A DNA stretch of 64,000 nucleotides from Fervidibacter sinensis (GCA_032161045.1 JAVHTH010000014.1); one strand, 5' to 3'. Positions 25,716 to 35,208 are shown, counted from the stretch's first letter. The notes: generated from the letters alone by a model not told the origin. A program made the numbers and translations.

Positions 25716-28187
25716 GTGGCTCAAAACTTAACTCTGTTGTTAGGGGTGTTGACGGCTATGTGGATGGAAGAGTTTAAGGGAGCACAACTGAGCGAGCGTT
25801 GGCGATGGGTTGCTCCTGTTGGCGGAAGTTACGAGTTGCGCGATGGTTGGCTCGTGATCTCTGTGCCTGAGCGTGAAAAAGGATTTGACCACTGGAGCGG
25901 AACTTTCAATGCCCCAATGTTGCTCACCAATTTGCCCGATGGCGATTGGGCAGCGGAAACAAAAGTGCAAGTTTCTGATTACGCACCTGACAGTGATTTC
26001 CATGTCGGCATGGCTATCGCCGTTTCGGAACGCTACTTGTGGCTTTGGGGTATCTTTTACAGCGCGACGGTTTGGAAAATGGAACGCCCTGAACTTTGGC
26101 TTGAACGGACACAGGAGTCGGCTTTGCTGCGAATTCCGCTGCAAAGCACAACTGTCAACCTTCGCGTTGAGAGGCGGGGATGGTGGCTTCACTTCTTCTG
26201 GCGAACCGATGAACAAAGCGAGTGGCAAGAGGCAGGCAAATCCCTCATTTGGTTTGCGCCCAAACAAATTGGGTTAATTGTCAAGACCTTTGGTAAAGGG
26301 AGACCGCTTTCTGTCAGTTTCAGCCACTTTAAACTTGAGCCGCTTGAAAGCACCACAGGTTCACTTGAAGCAAGGGTCACTGTCAACCCGCGTCGGAAAC
26401 TTAACGAAATCAACTCGCTCATTTACGGGCAATTCATTGAGCACTTGGGACGGTGCATTTACGGTGGCATTTGGGCTGAGATGTTGCAAAACCGAAAGAT
26501 GCACGGCTCAGTTCAGGAGAACGGGGTTGTTGAGGGTTGGCAGCCTTTCGGTAAAAACGCCAAATGGTATGCCGACAATGTTGACTTTTTCGTTGGTGGG
26601 CAATCGCAGGTGATTGAAGGCACAGGAGCAAGCGAACACGGCATCGCACAAGGTGGTTTAGATTTGTTGCCCAAAGGTTATGTTGGGCGCGTGATTGTCA
26701 AGGGTGAAGGCGTCAAAGAAGTCTCCGTCAGTTTGCGTAAGGACGGGAAAGTGTTGGTATCTCAAACACTCAAAGGCGTGACAGGTAAGTGGAAGAAGTT
26801 GCAGTTCCGCTTGACTGTCAAAGAAGCGGTGAACGATGCTCAATTCGTCATCTCGTTCAGCGGCAAAGGCAAGTTGTGGGTTGGCGCGGCATCGTTGATG
26901 CCCGCCGACAATGTTGACGGTATGCGAAAGGATGTGCTTGATGCCATTAAGGACATCAAACCGCCAATCGTTCGTTGGCCCGGCGGCAACTTTGTTTCTG
27001 GCTACGATTGGCGCGACGGCATCGGCGACCCCGACTTGCGTCCACCTCGTTGGGATCGGGCATGGGGAGCGTGGGAGTGGAACGATTTCGGCACCGACGA
27101 GTTCATCAAGTTCTGCAAATACATCGGCGCAGAACCTTACATCTGCACCAACGCGGGTGAAGGTTATGAACACGAAGCAGCGGATTGGATGCGATATTGC
27201 AAGGAGAAAGGCTACAAGGTCCGCTATTGGGGCATCGGCAACGAGATGTATGGTCACTGGCAATTGGGACATTTGGACGCCACCAAGTATGCGTTGAAGG
27301 CGATTTTGTTTGCAAAAGAGATGCGCAAAGTCATGCCCAATGCAAGGCTTATCGCCGTCGGCGTAGACGGAGGTGGTTGGGGCAACTGGAACGCAATCGT
27401 GACAAAAATTGCAGGTGCTCACTTTGATCTAATTGCCCCGCACTACTACCAAGGTTATAACCCCAACGACGACCCTTGCCAGATTTATAACATTATCGCT
27501 GGCTCACCTGTGCATATTGAGCGGATGTTGAGAGAAACTTTCGCTATCGTTGAGCACAATAAACCAAAGGGGAAACGAATTACGCTGGCGTTTGACGAGT
27601 GGAATGTTTGGGAGCCGACGCAAACTGTTGAGAACGGGCTTGAAAGTTTCTATTCGCTCCGCGACGGCATCTTCGCTGCGGGCGTATTCCACGCAATGCA
27701 CAGGTGCGGCGATTTCGTTGAGTTGGCATGTTTGGCTCAAACTGTCAATGTGCTGGGGGCATTAAGGACGAACCAAACACAAGTTGTCAAGACGCCGATT
27801 TACTGGGCATTTTGGATTTATGTCCGCAACACCGGCAAGTGGCGAGTTGCTTGCGATGTTGACTGCCCTGTCGGAACGACGCCCGTCGGTGGGGAAACTC
27901 CTGTCGTGGATGCTTCGGCGACCTTGAGCGAAGACGGCAAAACACTGTTTGTCGCTCTCATCAATCGCCACCCAGAAAGCGATGTTGCAGTGCACTTAGA
28001 CTTGGGCAACTTCAAAGCGAAGCCGACAGTTCAGATGTGGCGACTTTGGAGTGAGCACTTCACCGACACCAACACCTTCATTGAACCCGAAAAAGTCAAG
28101 CCAATAGAGCAAACGATTTCCGCCAGCGAACTTTCCAACCTTGTCTTGCCTCGCCATTCCGTCACCGTCTTACGAATTGAGCGGTAG
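25716..28187 (+). CDS. Alpha-L-arabinofuranosidase, GH51, with N-terminal sandwich module
   Basis: 823 residues from the GTG at 25716 (GGGGG 8 bases upstream). Residues 1-215 form an extra beta-sandwich resembling DUF1349/laminin-G modules (EEFKGAQLSERWRWV, VGMAIAVSERYLWLWG). GH51 proper starts near residue 230: INSLIYGQFIEHLGRCIYGGIWAEMLQNRKM, a CBM4-like insert, RWPGGNFVSGYDWRDGIG, GIGNEMYGHW with acid/base Glu510 and AFDEWNVW with nucleophile Glu628. It removes arabinofuranose from arabinoxylan or arabinan. There is no strong signal peptide, only a short hydrophobic start. Confidence 0.92.
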   Translation: MAQNLTLLLGVLTAMWMEEFKGAQLSERWRWVAPVGGSYELRDGWLVISVPEREKGFDHWSGTFNAPMLLTNLPDGDWAAETKVQVSDYAPDSDFHVGMAIAVSERYLWLWGIFYSATVWKMERPELWLERTQESALLRIPLQSTTVNLRVERRGWWLHFFWRTDEQSEWQEAGKSLIWFAPKQIGLIVKTFGKGRPLSVSFSHFKLEPLESTTGSLEARVTVNPRRKLNEINSLIYGQFIEHLGRCIYGGIWAEMLQNRKMHGSVQENGVVEGWQPFGKNAKWYADNVDFFVGGQSQVIEGTGASEHGIAQGGLDLLPKGYVGRVIVKGEGVKEVSVSLRKDGKVLVSQTLKGVTGKWKKLQFRLTVKEAVNDAQFVISFSGKGKLWVGAASLMPADNVDGMRKDVLDAIKDIKPPIVRWPGGNFVSGYDWRDGIGDPDLRPPRWDRAWGAWEWNDFGTDEFIKFCKYIGAEPYICTNAGEGYEHEAADWMRYCKEKGYKVRYWGIGNEMYGHWQLGHLDATKYALKAILFAKEMRKVMPNARLIAVGVDGGGWGNWNAIVTKIAGAHFDLIAPHYYQGYNPNDDPCQIYNIIAGSPVHIERMLRETFAIVEHNKPKGKRITLAFDEWNVWEPTQTVENGLESFYSLRDGIFAAGVFHAMHRCGDFVELACLAQTVNVLGALRTNQTQVVKTPIYWAFWIYVRNTGKWRVACDVDCPVGTTPVGGETPVVDASATLSEDGKTLFVALINRHPESDVAVHLDLGNFKAKPTVQMWRLWSEHFTDTNTFIEPEKVKPIEQTISASELSNLVLPRHSVTVLRIER

Positions 28188-28223
28188 CAAATTCGCTAAC
28201 CTGTTTGGGTTCATCTAATTGCG

Positions 28224-28245
28224 GCGCCGGGGTTCAACCCGGCGC
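28224..28245. terminator. Strong GC hairpin after the GH51 gene
   Basis: GCGCCGGG / CCCGGCGC stem with a 6-base loop, 37 bases after the GH51 stop and followed by TATGTTTTTG. It suits a terminator; it also resembles one half of the double-hairpin repeats. Confidence 0.5.
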
Positions 28246-28324
28246 TATGTTTTTGTCAATGGCCATTGGCTAATGGGGTTTCTGCACAATTTTCTGCCGT
28301 GCAGAATGAAACTGCGCCATAAAA

Positions 28325-29497
28325 TCACACCGCCGGTGTTCGCTTTGCCATCAATTTGAAGGTCATGCTGACTTTGAACCCCTGCCGAATCAAGGCAGCC
28401 TCAAGCATTTCATAGAACAACTCGCGTTCGGCTCCTCGGACGACAGCCTGTTCGTGCGCTTCAGCAAGGGCGATAGGGTAACCTCGCCCCTTTTGTGCTT
28501 GGTCGTAAACAACCGCGTGAACCAAATTGAGCGCTTCTTCGTTCTCAGCAACCCATTTAGGAATCTCAACGCGGGCAATTTCCAAACCTGCGTGCAAATA
28601 GAAGAATCCAATCTGGTGCTCGCCATATTCGGCAAGGATTTGTGAACTGCTCCAAAACACCGACGAGCGTTCGCCCGGCTTAAGCAACCGCTCAAAAAGG
28701 TGGATGTCGGCAACGCCTTCAATCACGGCACAAGGTGGATGTTTGCCGTCTCTTATCCAGTCGCATTTGTCACAGTTTGCGAAGTCATATCTGCAAAGTC
28801 CGACCCTGAGCGAGTTGATGACATCGGTGCTCCCCGGCGCGCTTATATAGCCCACAATCGGGACTTTCAAATCCCGCAAAATGTCAAGCATCCTCAGGAA
28901 GCGACGGAGCATGATTGCTCGGAAATCAGCAGGTTTACCCTCAAGTGTCCACAAAATCAATGTCCCGTCAAGCAAAGCGACCGCAGGTCTGAACTTCCAA
29001 CTCCTTGCGAGCCTGACCAACTCTTCAACTTCCATCAAGTGTCTCTTGACAGAAACTATTTCTTCGCTGACGAGGACTCTTCTCCCTCCCCATCGCTGAT
29101 ACAAGTCACCTTCGCGGTAGAATAAATGCGGTCGGTTGCCCAAATGCGGGCGGGCATCAATGCCGTAGGGTAAGGTGACAGAGCCGATGTTTATCAGGTA
29201 GCAGAGCATCGCTTCGTGTCGGTCGGGGAAAATTTGTGAGCCGTCGGAAGCGAAAACGAGCCACCGTTCAGGACGAGGTGGCAATGGGAAAACCTGCGAC
29301 GGTGGGTTGTCAAATTTCGCCACCAACCAAGAGGTTTTGCTACCTGCAATTTTTGAAGCGAGGTGGTGATAGCCAGCAACCCAACGCTTAGCCTCCTGAA
29401 CAGCGATACCGACCTTCTGCCCGAAATCTGGTTTGCGAATTGCTTGTTCCTCAACCATCCTTGCCAATTGCCTTTGAACTTCCGCTAAGTTCAGCAT
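28325..29497 (-). CDS. nurA: NurA-domain DNA nuclease
   Basis: 390 residues with a NurA domain from about residue 80 to the end: LVFASDGSQIFPDRHE (metal-binding Asp), ALLDGTLILW, VGYISAPGSTDVINSLRV, and HAVVYDQAQKGRGYPIALAEAHEQAVV. NurA is a 5'-3' exonuclease that works with the HerA helicase in double-strand-break end resection in archaea and some thermophilic bacteria. HerA is not in the window. AGGTGA precedes the ATG. Two Cys pairs at CRYDFANCDKCDW may bind metal. Confidence 0.9.
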   Translation of the reverse strand: MLNLAEVQRQLARMVEEQAIRKPDFGQKVGIAVQEAKRWVAGYHHLASKIAGSKTSWLVAKFDNPPSQVFPLPPRPERWLVFASDGSQIFPDRHEAMLCYLINIGSVTLPYGIDARPHLGNRPHLFYREGDLYQRWGGRRVLVSEEIVSVKRHLMEVEELVRLARSWKFRPAVALLDGTLILWTLEGKPADFRAIMLRRFLRMLDILRDLKVPIVGYISAPGSTDVINSLRVGLCRYDFANCDKCDWIRDGKHPPCAVIEGVADIHLFERLLKPGERSSVFWSSSQILAEYGEHQIGFFYLHAGLEIARVEIPKWVAENEEALNLVHAVVYDQAQKGRGYPIALAEAHEQAVVRGAERELFYEMLEAALIRQGFKVSMTFKLMAKRTPAV

Positions 29498-29560
29498 GGC
29501 AAATCACCTATTCCGCAATGATGGCAAATCCCAACCATGCGACGGAAAAATCATTTCACT

Positions 29561-29612
29561 GGAGGGCGAGGCTCCTGCCGAGCCAAAAGATCTCATCACA
29601 GGTTCGCCCTCC
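29561..29612. repeat. Palindromic intergenic repeat
   Basis: GGAGGGCGA at 29561-29569 pairs with TCGCCCTCC at 29604-29612, enclosing an imperfect GAGGCTCCTGCCGAGCC hairpin. The inner part matches the GGCTCGGC-TCCT-GCCGAGCC hairpin at 55387-55406. It fills the gap between nurA and the polyprenyl synthase gene. Confidence 0.6.
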
Positions 29613-29620
29613 AGAGTTCC

Positions 29621-30652
29621 TTAAATCCTCCTGTGCACGATGAACTTCGTTACGCGTTCAAGCAAAGAAAAGGCTTGCTTGGAACTTTCGTGATTGAGGG
29701 CAGCCATTTGCAAATTCGCCAATGCTCGGTCAGCGAAAGTTTTTGCCACTGCGCGGGTCTTCTCCAAAATGCCCTGCTCCCTCGCAAATTGAGCCAGTTC
29801 GGCAACTTCCTTTGGGGTGATGGCATGTTCGGAGATTCTCTTCTCCCAAATTTTCCGTTCGTTTTCGGCGAGTGAGTCAAGGGCGTATCGGACTGGGAGC
29901 GTGATTTTCCCTTCAAGCAAGTCGCTACCAACAGGTTTGCCGATCTCCTCAACCGAACCCTCCAAATCCAGCACATCGTCAACAATCTGGAAGGCAATGC
30001 CTAAGTTCCGACCGAACGATTCCAAAGCGCTAATAATTTGACCGTCAGCGCCAACTGACATCACACCAATTTTGCACGCAGCAGCCATCAACTCGGCGGT
30101 TTTCAAGCGGGCGATTTCTATGCACTGGAATTCGGTGATGTAGGGGTTGAACGCCAGTTGTAGTTCAAGGACCTCTCCTTCGCAGACTTGACTTGATGTG
30201 TGAGCCATCGTTCGGATGACCTCAATGTCTCCGTCTTTCGCAAGTATGTTGAAAGCCGCCGCATACAAAAAATCTCCGCACATAACTGCCGCCTCGTTTC
30301 CCCAAAGCGTGTGCACGGCGGCGCGACCTCTCCTTATCTCTGCCTTGTCAATGACATCATCGTGAATGAGCGTGGCGGTGTGCATTAACTCAACCGCTGC
30401 CGCGAAAGCGATTGTCCGCGAATTTATTCCGCCGACAAACTGAGCGCTCAATATTGTCAAGGCTGGTCGCAGCCTTTTGCCACCAGCGGAAAGCAAGTGC
30501 AAAGCCATTGCGGTCATGTCCTGAACTGGGGATTGAACCGCTTGTTGGAGAATTTCCTCCACCTGCTCCATCGGTTTTTCAAGGAAGTCAAAAACTTCCG
30601 TCAACGCATCGTTCCATTTGGTGCTCAGAACCATCCTTTGGAAGCCCTTCAT
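29621..30652 (-). CDS. Polyprenyl diphosphate synthase
   Basis: 343 residues of the trans-isoprenyl synthase family. Both Asp-rich motifs are intact: first DDVID at 98-102 (LIHDDVIDKAEIRRG), second DDVLD at 225-229 (FQIVDDVLDLEG). GGKRLRPAL binds the isopentenyl diphosphate. The enzyme extends farnesyl or geranylgeranyl diphosphate to the long chain of quinones; heptaprenyl or octaprenyl is likely from the sequence type, but chain length cannot be set by eye. GAGGG and AAGG lie just before the ATG. Confidence 0.93.
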   Translation of the reverse strand: MKGFQRMVLSTKWNDALTEVFDFLEKPMEQVEEILQQAVQSPVQDMTAMALHLLSAGGKRLRPALTILSAQFVGGINSRTIAFAAAVELMHTATLIHDDVIDKAEIRRGRAAVHTLWGNEAAVMCGDFLYAAAFNILAKDGDIEVIRTMAHTSSQVCEGEVLELQLAFNPYITEFQCIEIARLKTAELMAAACKIGVMSVGADGQIISALESFGRNLGIAFQIVDDVLDLEGSVEEIGKPVGSDLLEGKITLPVRYALDSLAENERKIWEKRISEHAITPKEVAELAQFAREQGILEKTRAVAKTFADRALANLQMAALNHESSKQAFSLLERVTKFIVHRRI

Positions 30653-30697
30653 GAGCCTTCATCCCTCGTTTTGGTCGCAAGCAACCTGCTTCAAAGT

Positions 30698-31156
30698 TTA
30701 GCGCCCGTGAATCCATTCTTCATCGCACTTTCGGTAGGCGAAAATTTCGTCATCGTTGAAGAACAACTTTATCTCGCGTTCGGCGTTTTCGGGTGAATCA
30801 GCGCCATGAATTAGGTTCATGGTTTTTGTGCAAGCGAAATCGCCGCGAATTGAACCCGGCGTCGCCTCTGTCGGCTCTAAAGCGCCCATCATCGTCCGAA
30901 CGATGGCTATCGCGTTTTCGCCCTCCCAAACCATCGCCACAACCGGACCGCTGGTGATGAAGGCGATTAAGTCGTCAAAGAAAGGTTTGCCTTTGTGCAT
31001 CTCGTAATGTCTTTCCGCCAGTTCGCGGTTGAGCCAAAGCATTTTCAAACCGACAAGTTTCAACCCTTTGCGTTCCAACCTGCTGATGATTTCCCCAACC
31101 AATCCCCTTTGAACGCCGTCGGGTTTGACCATGACGAAAGTCCGCTCGCGAGCCAA
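30698..31156 (-). CDS. ndk: Nucleoside diphosphate kinase
   Basis: 152 residues. ERTFVMVKPDGVQRGLVGEII opens the fold; the phosphorylated His117 sits in NLIHGADS; RGDFA and the C-terminal EWIHG are present. It exchanges terminal phosphates between NTPs and NDPs. It starts 12 bases after the stop of nuoN and is probably cotranscribed with it. Confidence 0.97.
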   Translation of the reverse strand: MARERTFVMVKPDGVQRGLVGEIISRLERKGLKLVGLKMLWLNRELAERHYEMHKGKPFFDDLIAFITSGPVVAMVWEGENAIAIVRTMMGALEPTEATPGSIRGDFACTKTMNLIHGADSPENAEREIKLFFNDDEIFAYRKCDEEWIHGR

Positions 31157-31168
31157 TTTTAATCCCTC

Positions 31169-32734
31169 CTAACGGCTGACGAGTCTGACGATATCGTAAA
31201 GCGAATTTTGCGCCCACTGAAATGCTGGGTTGACAAAAATCCCCAAGATGAACGCCCCTAAAACGCCAATGACAGCAGTGCCGTTAACGAGGAAAGGAGC
31301 GGTCACAGGTTCAACTCTTCTCGGTTGCAGGAAGAACATGCGACGAACCACTTCCAAGTAGTATGCCGCTGAGATGACACTGTTGATGACGCCAGCAATT
31401 GCCAGCCAAGCCAAGCCAGACTTGATGGCTGCACCGAAAAGAAAGAATTTGCCGAAGAAACCCGCAAGCGGCGGGATGCCAATGAGCGACAGGAAAGCAA
31501 TAGTGAGCATGGTAGCAGCCAAAGGAGAGCGTTGAGCCAAACCGTCATAGTCTTCAATTTCCGACGAGCCAAGCGAATGTTCAACCCAGATGATCACTGC
31601 AAACGCTGCCATGTTGGCAAAGGTGTAGCCGAGGACAAAATAGAGGATGCCGGGCAATCCCATGTCTGTTGCTTGTGCCGTTTTACTTCCTGTCAAGATC
31701 GCCCAATCGGCGGGTGTGAAGGCGGCGATTCCGATGAGCAAGTAGCCAACTTGGGCGATTGAAGAGTAAGCCATCAGCCGCTTGATGTTTCGCTGCCAAA
31801 GTGCACCTAAGTTCCCGAAAGTCATGGTCACTAAAGCAAGGAACGCAAGAACGATTTGCCAACCCGTGCTTGCTGGTCCGAACCCCGCCGCTAAAACTCG
31901 CAGGAAGGCAGCCATCCCCGCAGCTTTTGAGGCAACGGACAAAAACGCGGTAATTGGTGTAGGCGCTCCTTCATATGCGTCGGGCGCCCAACCGTGAACG
32001 GGAACCATTGAAACTTTAAAGCCCAACATAGCCAACATGAGCAAAAGCCCGAGAAGCGTGAATGGGTGAACGCCAAACGCTGCTCCCCTTTCTCCCAAAC
32101 TCGGGGTCAATTTCTCGGCAATTTCGTAAAGTTGGGTCGTGCCGGTTGTCCCGTAGACCAGAGACATCCCGTAAAGGGCTACTGCGGTCGTCGTTGCACC
32201 GACAAGAAAATACTTCAAGCCAGCCTCGCTGCTCTTTGGGTCATCGCGCATGTAAGCGGCAAGGATGTATGAAGCGATAGAGGCAAACTCAATTGCGAGA
32301 AAGAGCGTTATCAACTCAACAGCCGAAGCCATGAAACAAAGGGCGATGACGGCAAAAACGAGAATGCCGTAAAATTCGGCGCGGGCAAACCAAATCCGTC
32401 GCTCAGCGTAATCAACGGTTACAAGCGCAACAAGCAACGCTCCGATGAGGATTGCGAACTTGAAAAAGACAGCCAACCTGTCGGCGGCGAAAGCAGTAAC
32501 CAGCCAAACAACAATCCTTTGCGATTGCTCAGGTTCAGCGCCGGGCATTGGCAACTTGTTAATTTGCCATCCAAGCAGAACCAATGCGCCCAAGAAGGCA
32601 AAGATTGTCAATAGCCCGTAATTTCGTTTGGGCAGGCGAGGGAAAATCATGTCAAGGGTGAAAATGAGGAAGCCTAAAAACGCCAGCCACAACTCAGACG
32701 CCATCTTCTCCCACAACGCTTGCCAAACTGTCAC
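31169..32734 (-). CDS. nuoN: NADH-quinone oxidoreductase subunit N
   Basis: 521 residues with about 14 membrane helices, the antiporter-like subunit of complex I. Signatures: LITLFLAIEFASIASYILAAY with the conserved Glu, GLKYFLVGATTTAVALYGMSLVYG, the key Lys region KVSMVPVHGWAPDAYEGAPTP, and RLMAYSSIAQVGYLLIG. It pumps protons in the respiratory chain. Other nuo genes are not adjacent: upstream is a repeat-rich gap, downstream ndk. The operon is therefore split, or the remaining genes are elsewhere. Confidence 0.95.
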   Translation of the reverse strand: MTVWQALWEKMASELWLAFLGFLIFTLDMIFPRLPKRNYGLLTIFAFLGALVLLGWQINKLPMPGAEPEQSQRIVVWLVTAFAADRLAVFFKFAILIGALLVALVTVDYAERRIWFARAEFYGILVFAVIALCFMASAVELITLFLAIEFASIASYILAAYMRDDPKSSEAGLKYFLVGATTTAVALYGMSLVYGTTGTTQLYEIAEKLTPSLGERGAAFGVHPFTLLGLLLMLAMLGFKVSMVPVHGWAPDAYEGAPTPITAFLSVASKAAGMAAFLRVLAAGFGPASTGWQIVLAFLALVTMTFGNLGALWQRNIKRLMAYSSIAQVGYLLIGIAAFTPADWAILTGSKTAQATDMGLPGILYFVLGYTFANMAAFAVIIWVEHSLGSSEIEDYDGLAQRSPLAATMLTIAFLSLIGIPPLAGFFGKFFLFGAAIKSGLAWLAIAGVINSVISAAYYLEVVRRMFFLQPRRVEPVTAPFLVNGTAVIGVLGAFILGIFVNPAFQWAQNSLYDIVRLVSR

Positions 32735-33127
32735 GCGCTATCACGCTCCCAACCAAGTGGCTCCATTGTCGGTAAGTGATGACACTTCATCTCCTCGGGG
32801 CAAGCCTCTGGCTTGCCGAATTTTTTCTTGTAGGGCAGGGTTTTACACCCTGCCGACAATTTTTTCGGCGCGGTGTAAAACCGCACCCTACATTAAGCCG
32901 AATTTCATCTCGGCTCGGCAGTAGCCGAGCCATCCGAACTCGCCAAATTTCGCTTTCGGTCAGGCAAAAGCACAACCATCCAGTATGAATCCAAGCATCA
33001 AAGCAATTTAGCAACACGCGGTTTGATTTTAGCGCACATCTTCATCAATCGCTTAGAGGGAGTTTCGGCATGAAAACATTTTGCGCCAAAATGTGTGTGA
33101 AAGCGTAGGTTGACGGTGGTGAGCAGG
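32735..33127. repeat. 393-base gap with double-hairpin repeat and flanking palindromes
   Basis: A full copy of the GTAGGGC repeat is at 32829-32892 (left hairpin GGCAGGG/CCCTGCC, right hairpin GGCGCGGT with one arm mutated to ACCGCACC). It is flanked by GGCAAGCC-TCT-GGCTTGCC (32799-32818) and GGCTCGGC-AGTA-GCCGAGCC (32912-32931). The remaining bases show no gene. The gap separates the divergent nuoN and membrane-protein genes, so it should also hold their promoters, but I cannot single out a convincing -35/-10 pair. Confidence 0.75.
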
Positions 33128-33997
33128 ATGACGCCGTTGCAGCGAGATTTGCTTATTCGCGAGTTCGGTCGCAGGCTTAGATTGCCTTACCCGATGGGGC
33201 TTGCCGAGATGTTGGAAGAAGCATTGGAGGCTTACCGACAAAATTTCGCTATCCTGTTTAGTTTGGCGCTCATCCCAGCGCTAATTGGCACCGTTTTCGC
33301 GACAGTCGCAAACATCTGGCAAACAGTCCCGTTGAGCAAGGGCTACGAGCCTTTATTCATAGGCGTGATGGTCATCTCCTACATCTTGCTAATTGTCACT
33401 GCTTTCATCGGCTATGGTGCTCAAATTTGGGCTGTAGGTCAAGCCATAATGGGCAAGCCTGTCAGTTTCGGGGAAGCGTGGATGGCTGTTTTGAAACGCT
33501 CAGGTGCACTTTTGCTAACGATGCTCCTTGCATCCTTTGCAACAATTGCTGGTCTCGCCCTCTGTTGCGTTGGCGTTTTGTTCACTGCTGTCATTTTCTT
33601 CGCTGTGCTTGAGCAAGTTGTCTTACTTGAAGGTCTCGCTTACCTCCGTGCCATCTCCCGCCATGTCCAATTGGTTTACCCGAATTGGGGATGGGCGAGG
33701 GTGCTCGGATTTTATCTGGCATCCTACCTAATCGTGATGGTCGTGCAAATGCTTATCGGATGGGGAGGTGCGATGTCCTTTTTGGGAGTGGAAATCTGGC
33801 GTGAGGTTTTCCCCTTGTCAACTCGGCTCGCCTTTCTGATCATCGGTCAACTTTGGCAGCAGTTGGCAAACGCTCTCGTTATGCCATACTGGTCCGTGTT
33901 CATGACACTGCTCTACTTTGACCTGAGGGCAAGACGGGAGGCTTTTGACATTCAGGTTTTGCTTGAAAAGACTTTCCCCGAAACGAGCCCAAAATAA
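33128..33997 (+). CDS. Polytopic membrane protein, unknown
   Basis: 289 residues from the ATG at 33128; GTG and TTG codons up to 18 bases upstream are alternatives. Six hydrophobic helices, with a pattern like the glycerophosphodiesterase-type membrane domain (LEEALEAYRQNFAILFSLALIPALIG at the start, MTLLYFDLRARREAFDI at the end). Such proteins occur next to DUF4129 genes, as here, and probably form a membrane pair. No enzymatic motif is seen. Confidence 0.6.
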   Translation: MTPLQRDLLIREFGRRLRLPYPMGLAEMLEEALEAYRQNFAILFSLALIPALIGTVFATVANIWQTVPLSKGYEPLFIGVMVISYILLIVTAFIGYGAQIWAVGQAIMGKPVSFGEAWMAVLKRSGALLLTMLLASFATIAGLALCCVGVLFTAVIFFAVLEQVVLLEGLAYLRAISRHVQLVYPNWGWARVLGFYLASYLIVMVVQMLIGWGGAMSFLGVEIWREVFPLSTRLAFLIIGQLWQQLANALVMPYWSVFMTLLYFDLRARREAFDIQVLLEKTFPETSPK

Positions 33998-34057
33998 GGC
34001 TTAAAAATCGGAGACGGACAAGGCAGGGTTTTTAAACCCCTACAAGTCAGAAAATAA

Positions 34058-34076
34058 GGCAAGCCACAGGCTTGCC
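34058..34076. repeat. GGCAAGCC hairpin between two membrane-protein genes
   Basis: GGCAAGCC-ACA-GGCTTGCC, an 8-bp perfect stem. It is the same unit seen at 20464 and 32799. The bases before it (34021-34043) hold a decayed GGCAGGGTTTT... half-repeat. Confidence 0.6.
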
Positions 34077-34107
34077 GTCAATTTCGGTTCAAGCGAGTGA
34101 GTGAACC

Positions 34108-35208
34108 ATGAGATGCCTGCTCGTCGCTTTTATCCTTTCTTTCATCGCACCAGTGTTTGGACAAGTAAAGCAAGCAAGGGAATTGTTTCCTTCCCAGACG
34201 CCGTTTGCCGTCATCGCTGAGCAACTGCAAAAAGCACAAGCATCAAATTCGGTTCATGTCAAGCGCAAAGCCCTTTTTCAGGTGCGAAACTTGATTGAGC
34301 GACTGCCCAAATCACTTGTGAGGGAGCGGTTGAGGGAAAGAGTAGACCGAGCGCTCCGTTTGGGTGTAATGACTGACGAAGCCAATGAAGCCATTGACGA
34401 AGCCATTGAAATTGCTGAGGTTGCGGATAGGACGCTTCGTCAACCACCTCCGTCCGTTGACCCAGAAACCGCTCAAGCCACTTTGCTTCGGGTTTTGAGC
34501 AGCCCGGAATTTCGTGACCCTTGGGCTCCAATTCTCCGTTTGCTGCAGAGAATTTCAAAATGGCTGGAAAGACCGTTAAATTGGGTTTTAAGGCAACTGA
34601 GTTGGCTTTTCGGGCAAATTGGGAGAATCCTGCAACCGGTCTTTGAATGGCTGGCGAAAATCCTTGAAGCGTTGGGATTGTGGTTTATGAATTGGTTCCA
34701 GTTGCTCATGTCAGTTTCGCCGATTTTGGCTTGGACAATCGTCGGGGTTTTGGGAGCAATCGGCTTGACATCACTTGCACTCGCAATTTTGAAATGGTGG
34801 AGCAAAAAGCGAAAAACGCTCGCTCAAATCGCTATCGCTGAAGCGTTGATAATGCCCGAGCAGTTGCTTCATGAGGCTGAAATTTCCGCTCGTTCAGGTG
34901 ATTACTTGACAGCGCTCCGCAAAGCCTACAAAGCGCTCCTTCTGCTTCTTGACCGAATAGGGCTAATTCGTTTCCGAGAGCAGAGAACGAATTGGGAATA
35001 CCTCGCCGAAGTTCGCAAGAAAGCGCCGGCTGAGTTCGTCCGTCGCTTCCAAGAAATCACGGGCATCTTTGACATTTGCTTTTACGCCCGCAAGTTTGCC
35101 ACAGCGAACGAATTTGCGACCGTAAAACAGTTCGCCGAAGAAACCCGTCAAAAAGCCCGAACATTGCTTGACTTTACAGCAACTGAGGAAGCGAAAATAG
35201 CACGGTAG
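34108..35208 (+). CDS. Membrane protein with C-terminal DUF4129
   Basis: 366 residues: signal peptide (MRCLLVAFILSFIAPVFG), a helical region to about residue 170 containing a DEAIDEAIEIAE repeat, a membrane helix at about 208-232 (ILAWTIVGVLGAIGLTSLALAIL), then a cytoplasmic DUF4129 domain (LTALRKAYKALLLLLDRIG, TNWEYLAEV, ITGIFDICFYARKFA). DUF4129 proteins usually accompany transglutaminase, MoxR or DUF58 genes; none are here. It follows the membrane protein gene by 110 bases. Confidence 0.72.
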   Translation: MRCLLVAFILSFIAPVFGQVKQARELFPSQTPFAVIAEQLQKAQASNSVHVKRKALFQVRNLIERLPKSLVRERLRERVDRALRLGVMTDEANEAIDEAIEIAEVADRTLRQPPPSVDPETAQATLLRVLSSPEFRDPWAPILRLLQRISKWLERPLNWVLRQLSWLFGQIGRILQPVFEWLAKILEALGLWFMNWFQLLMSVSPILAWTIVGVLGAIGLTSLALAILKWWSKKRKTLAQIAIAEALIMPEQLLHEAEISARSGDYLTALRKAYKALLLLLDRIGLIRFREQRTNWEYLAEVRKKAPAEFVRRFQEITGIFDICFYARKFATANEFATVKQFAEETRQKARTLLDFTATEEAKIAR

